Source of the DNA: Candidatus Hydrogenedentota bacterium
GTDB taxonomy: Bacteria; Hydrogenedentota; Hydrogenedentia; Hydrogenedentales; CAITNO01
Assembly (NCBI GenBank): GCA_029554925.1
Contig: JAKPUV010000831.1
Coordinates: forward strand, 1 to 14,742
DNA length: 14,742 bases
Direction of reading: 5' to 3'
Shown: positions 13,176 through 14,742 of the stretch, in pieces
Numbering within the stretch: position 1 is the stretch's first letter
Layout: each line of letters starts with the position of its first letter
Program-made: the position numbers and the translations under genes
The notes under the pieces: model-generated
What the model saw: only the letters and a program-made list of their open reading frames with translations
Told to the model about the DNA's origin: nothing
The model's database searches: none

Positions 13176-14504
13176 ATGCGGGACATTACGGAATCGGACG
13201 GCAGCTTTGTGACGACCACGGCGGGTGACCGGGAGCGGGAGCGCTTTTCCCGCCGGTTCAATCTGGCCGAGGGCCTGCTTGTCATGGCGTTCATCCTTGT
13301 GGTGCTGTGGGGATGCGCCTATCCGTTCGGGGTGATGCTGGAGATTCCCGGAGTGCGCCCCGGGTCCACGCTCCTCCTGGTGGCCGGGGCCCTCTACCTG
13401 CTTTTTGTGAGTCCCCGTCTCCATGGGGACACCCTTTCCTCGTGGGGGCTGGGGGATCCGTGGGCGTTGTTCAGGTCGCTGCGCACGGCGACGCCCCTCC
13501 GCCGCGCGGTGCTGGCCGGGGTGGTTGCGGCGCTGTTCGTGGGGCTCAACGTGCTGAATTACCGCAACTGGGGGGAGGTGTCCGAGTTCTTCAACTTCGA
13601 CAAGCTTCCCCTACCTCCCCATTTTTTCGAAACCTTTCCAGGGAGCCTGATGGTGGTGCTTTTCGGCAGCCTGCTGGCGTCGGTGATCGTTCTTTTCGGG
13701 ATTCGTTACGACAACTTTGGAACGGCCTTTGCCACGGCCATGAAAATCGCGCTTCCGCTGCTGGGGCTGATCATGCTGGCGGCCTATGCCCAGCGGGGCA
13801 CCGCCGCCTTTGCTCACTTCAGTCTGCGCGCTTTCCTCATCGGCGCGTTCGGCTATGTCTTCTGGGGTTTCGTCCAGCAGCTGCTGTTCTCCTCCTACTT
13901 TGGCACGCGCCTGCGCAAGGCCTTTGGCCCCTCCAGTGCCCCGGGCAACCGGCGGCCCGCCGCCCGCGTGCCGGAGGCGCTGAAGTTCGCCTTTGCGGCG
14001 GCGCTGGTGCTTGGCCCTCTGGCGTGGCTTCCGATCCGGCTGCGCTTCGGCGGGGCGGCGGTGCCCGTGTCCGTGCTCGCGGGGTTTGTCGCGGCCTTTG
14101 GGCTGTTCGGCGGGCTGTACGGATGGTTCTACGCGGTGGACCGCCGGCGTCTGCTGGTCGCCACCCTCACCGGGAGCTGCTTCGGCGTCATCCACATCAA
14201 CTCGTACGGACTGGTGGCGGTGACCTTTCTGCTGGGGATATTCCTGTCCTATGTTTTCATGGAGGAGCGCAACCGGAACCTGGTCGCCCTGGGCTTCATT
14301 CACGGGGTGCTGGGCTCCTCCTTCGGCATGTTCTTTTCCAAGGGGCAGTCCGGCGCGCTGAAGGTGGACTATGGCGTGGGTCCGTGGAATGTGGACGACC
14401 CGTCGTGGGGGGTGCTGGTGGTGCCCGCCCTTTGCGTGGCGGGCTACCTGTGGGTGGTCTGGTGGTTCCTGCGCCGCGACCGCGCGCTCCAGGGCGGCGT
14501 CTGA
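13176..14504 (+). CDS. Divergent CPBP-superfamily membrane protein with Gln-Gln in place of Glu-Glu
   Basis: A 442-residue protein with a 30-residue charged cytoplasmic N-terminus and roughly ten hydrophobic segments. It resembles the CPBP/CAAX protease fold: motif 1 is FVQQLLFSSYFGTRLR, with Q234-Q235 where active members have E-E and a late Arg; motif 2 is CFGVIHI (335-341, H340); motif 3 is GFIHGVLGS (H376, with Ser381 where Asn or similar is usual). The LLGIFLSYVFMEERNRNLVALGFIHG stretch is typical of CPBP C-terminal helices. Loss of the two glutamates suggests no peptidase activity or an altered chemistry, and the protein could be a membrane scaffold. A polar 20-residue loop (about 250-270) splits the core. 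It stands alone on the + strand, diverging from the HEAT-repeat gene. Family call is moderately sure; function unknown. Confidence 0.7.
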   Translation: MRDITESDGSFVTTTAGDRERERFSRRFNLAEGLLVMAFILVVLWGCAYPFGVMLEIPGVRPGSTLLLVAGALYLLFVSPRLHGDTLSSWGLGDPWALFRSLRTATPLRRAVLAGVVAALFVGLNVLNYRNWGEVSEFFNFDKLPLPPHFFETFPGSLMVVLFGSLLASVIVLFGIRYDNFGTAFATAMKIALPLLGLIMLAAYAQRGTAAFAHFSLRAFLIGAFGYVFWGFVQQLLFSSYFGTRLRKAFGPSSAPGNRRPAARVPEALKFAFAAALVLGPLAWLPIRLRFGGAAVPVSVLAGFVAAFGLFGGLYGWFYAVDRRRLLVATLTGSCFGVIHINSYGLVAVTFLLGIFLSYVFMEERNRNLVALGFIHGVLGSSFGMFFSKGQSGALKVDYGVGPWNVDDPSWGVLVVPALCVAGYLWVVWWFLRRDRALQGGV

Positions 14505-14514
14505 GCTTCCCGGG

Positions 14515-14742
14515 CTACCGGATGTGCAGGACGAAGGGCTGGATCCACGCCTTGGCGTCGCCGTGGCCGTAGGCCTCCACGCGGAAGTAGGTGGCCGGGA
14601 AGAAGGAGGGCGGTGTGAAGTCGAGGGAGGGGCCGGGAACGCGCGCGACCACGCGCCCGTAGTTGCTGCAGACATGGAACATCTCGGCGTTCGCCGCCTC
14701 GATCATCAGGCGGCGCCCGTCGAGGCGGATGCTGTCGATGAC
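14515..14742 (-). CDS. C-terminal fragment, possibly a PHP/CehA-type metallohydrolase
   Basis: The last 75 codons of a gene whose 5' part lies beyond the window; the frame is open to the edge, so internal ATG 14706 is not the start. The segment is beta-rich and ends with ATYFRVEAYGHGDAKAWIQPFVLHI, which resembles the closing strand pattern 'tYvRve...g..aWsnPi.l' of PHP-domain (CehA/McbA-like) metallohydrolases and related exported proteins. No catalytic residues are included, so the assignment is tentative. Its stop is 10 bases from the stop of the convergent CPBP-like gene and no terminator separates them. Confidence 0.5.
   Translation of the reverse strand, partial: VIDSIRLDGRRLMIEAANAEMFHVCSNYGRVVARVPGPSLDFTPPSFFPATYFRVEAYGHGDAKAWIQPFVLHIR

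Noticed and set aside
1..14742. tRNA, rRNA, CRISPR arrays, insertion sequences and integrase or attachment sites
   Set aside because: No spaced direct repeats, transposase or integrase motifs, or conserved RNA segments were seen on either strand.

Overview
The window is GC-rich and densely coded, with many 4-base start/stop overlaps. It contains lpxK, so the cell makes lipid A and is a diderm. The mix of genes (a large PKD plus PqaA-type lipoprotein, an exported HEAT-repeat protein, CPBP proteases and a probable metallohydrolase tail) suggests an uncultivated Hydrogenedentota/Planctomycetota/Lentisphaerota-like bacterium. That placement is inference from gene style only. I see no rRNA, tRNA, CRISPR array or mobile element.

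Region A (1-5492, + strand) is one tightly packed operon whose beginning lies outside the window. In order it has the tail of a GNAT acetyltransferase, a second complete GNAT, a canonical CPBP (CAAX-type) membrane protease, an ABC ATPase, an ABC-2 permease, and a 670-residue three-part protein. The last gene is the most unusual one here. It has an N-terminal peptide-recognition-like domain (PqqD/RRE type, as at the front of QhpD/SCIFF-type maturases), a radical-SAM/SPASM body that lacks the CxxxCxxC cluster motif but keeps a CxxCx5CGGG remnant, and a C-terminal GNAT-like domain. Peptide binding, acyl transfer, membrane proteolysis and export sit together, so I read the block as a candidate peptide-modification and export (RiPP-like) system built around a radical-SAM pseudoenzyme. 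No precursor peptide is evident in the window; it may lie upstream.

Region B (5493-9660) starts with a 303-base intergenic stretch. It holds a GC-rich hairpin, a 7-bp palindrome and a plausible sigma-70-type promoter. A single large gene follows, encoding a 1273-residue putative lipoprotein with a PKD domain, a long middle section and a C-terminal PhoPQ-activated pathogenicity-related (PqaA) alpha/beta-hydrolase domain with an apparent Ser-Asp-His triad. It ends at a perfect 12-bp-stem bidirectional terminator.

Region C (9693-13035, - strand) is a three-gene overlapping operon: an exported HEAT-repeat protein, dprA (DNA processing and uptake) and lpxK (lipid A 4'-kinase). It converges on the large lipoprotein gene.

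Region D (13036-14742) has a 140-base divergent intergenic stretch, then a + strand multi-pass membrane protein that looks like a divergent CPBP protein with the catalytic Glu-Glu replaced by Gln-Gln. The C-terminal tail of a - strand gene, truncated by the window edge, converges on it with only 10 bases between the stop codons.
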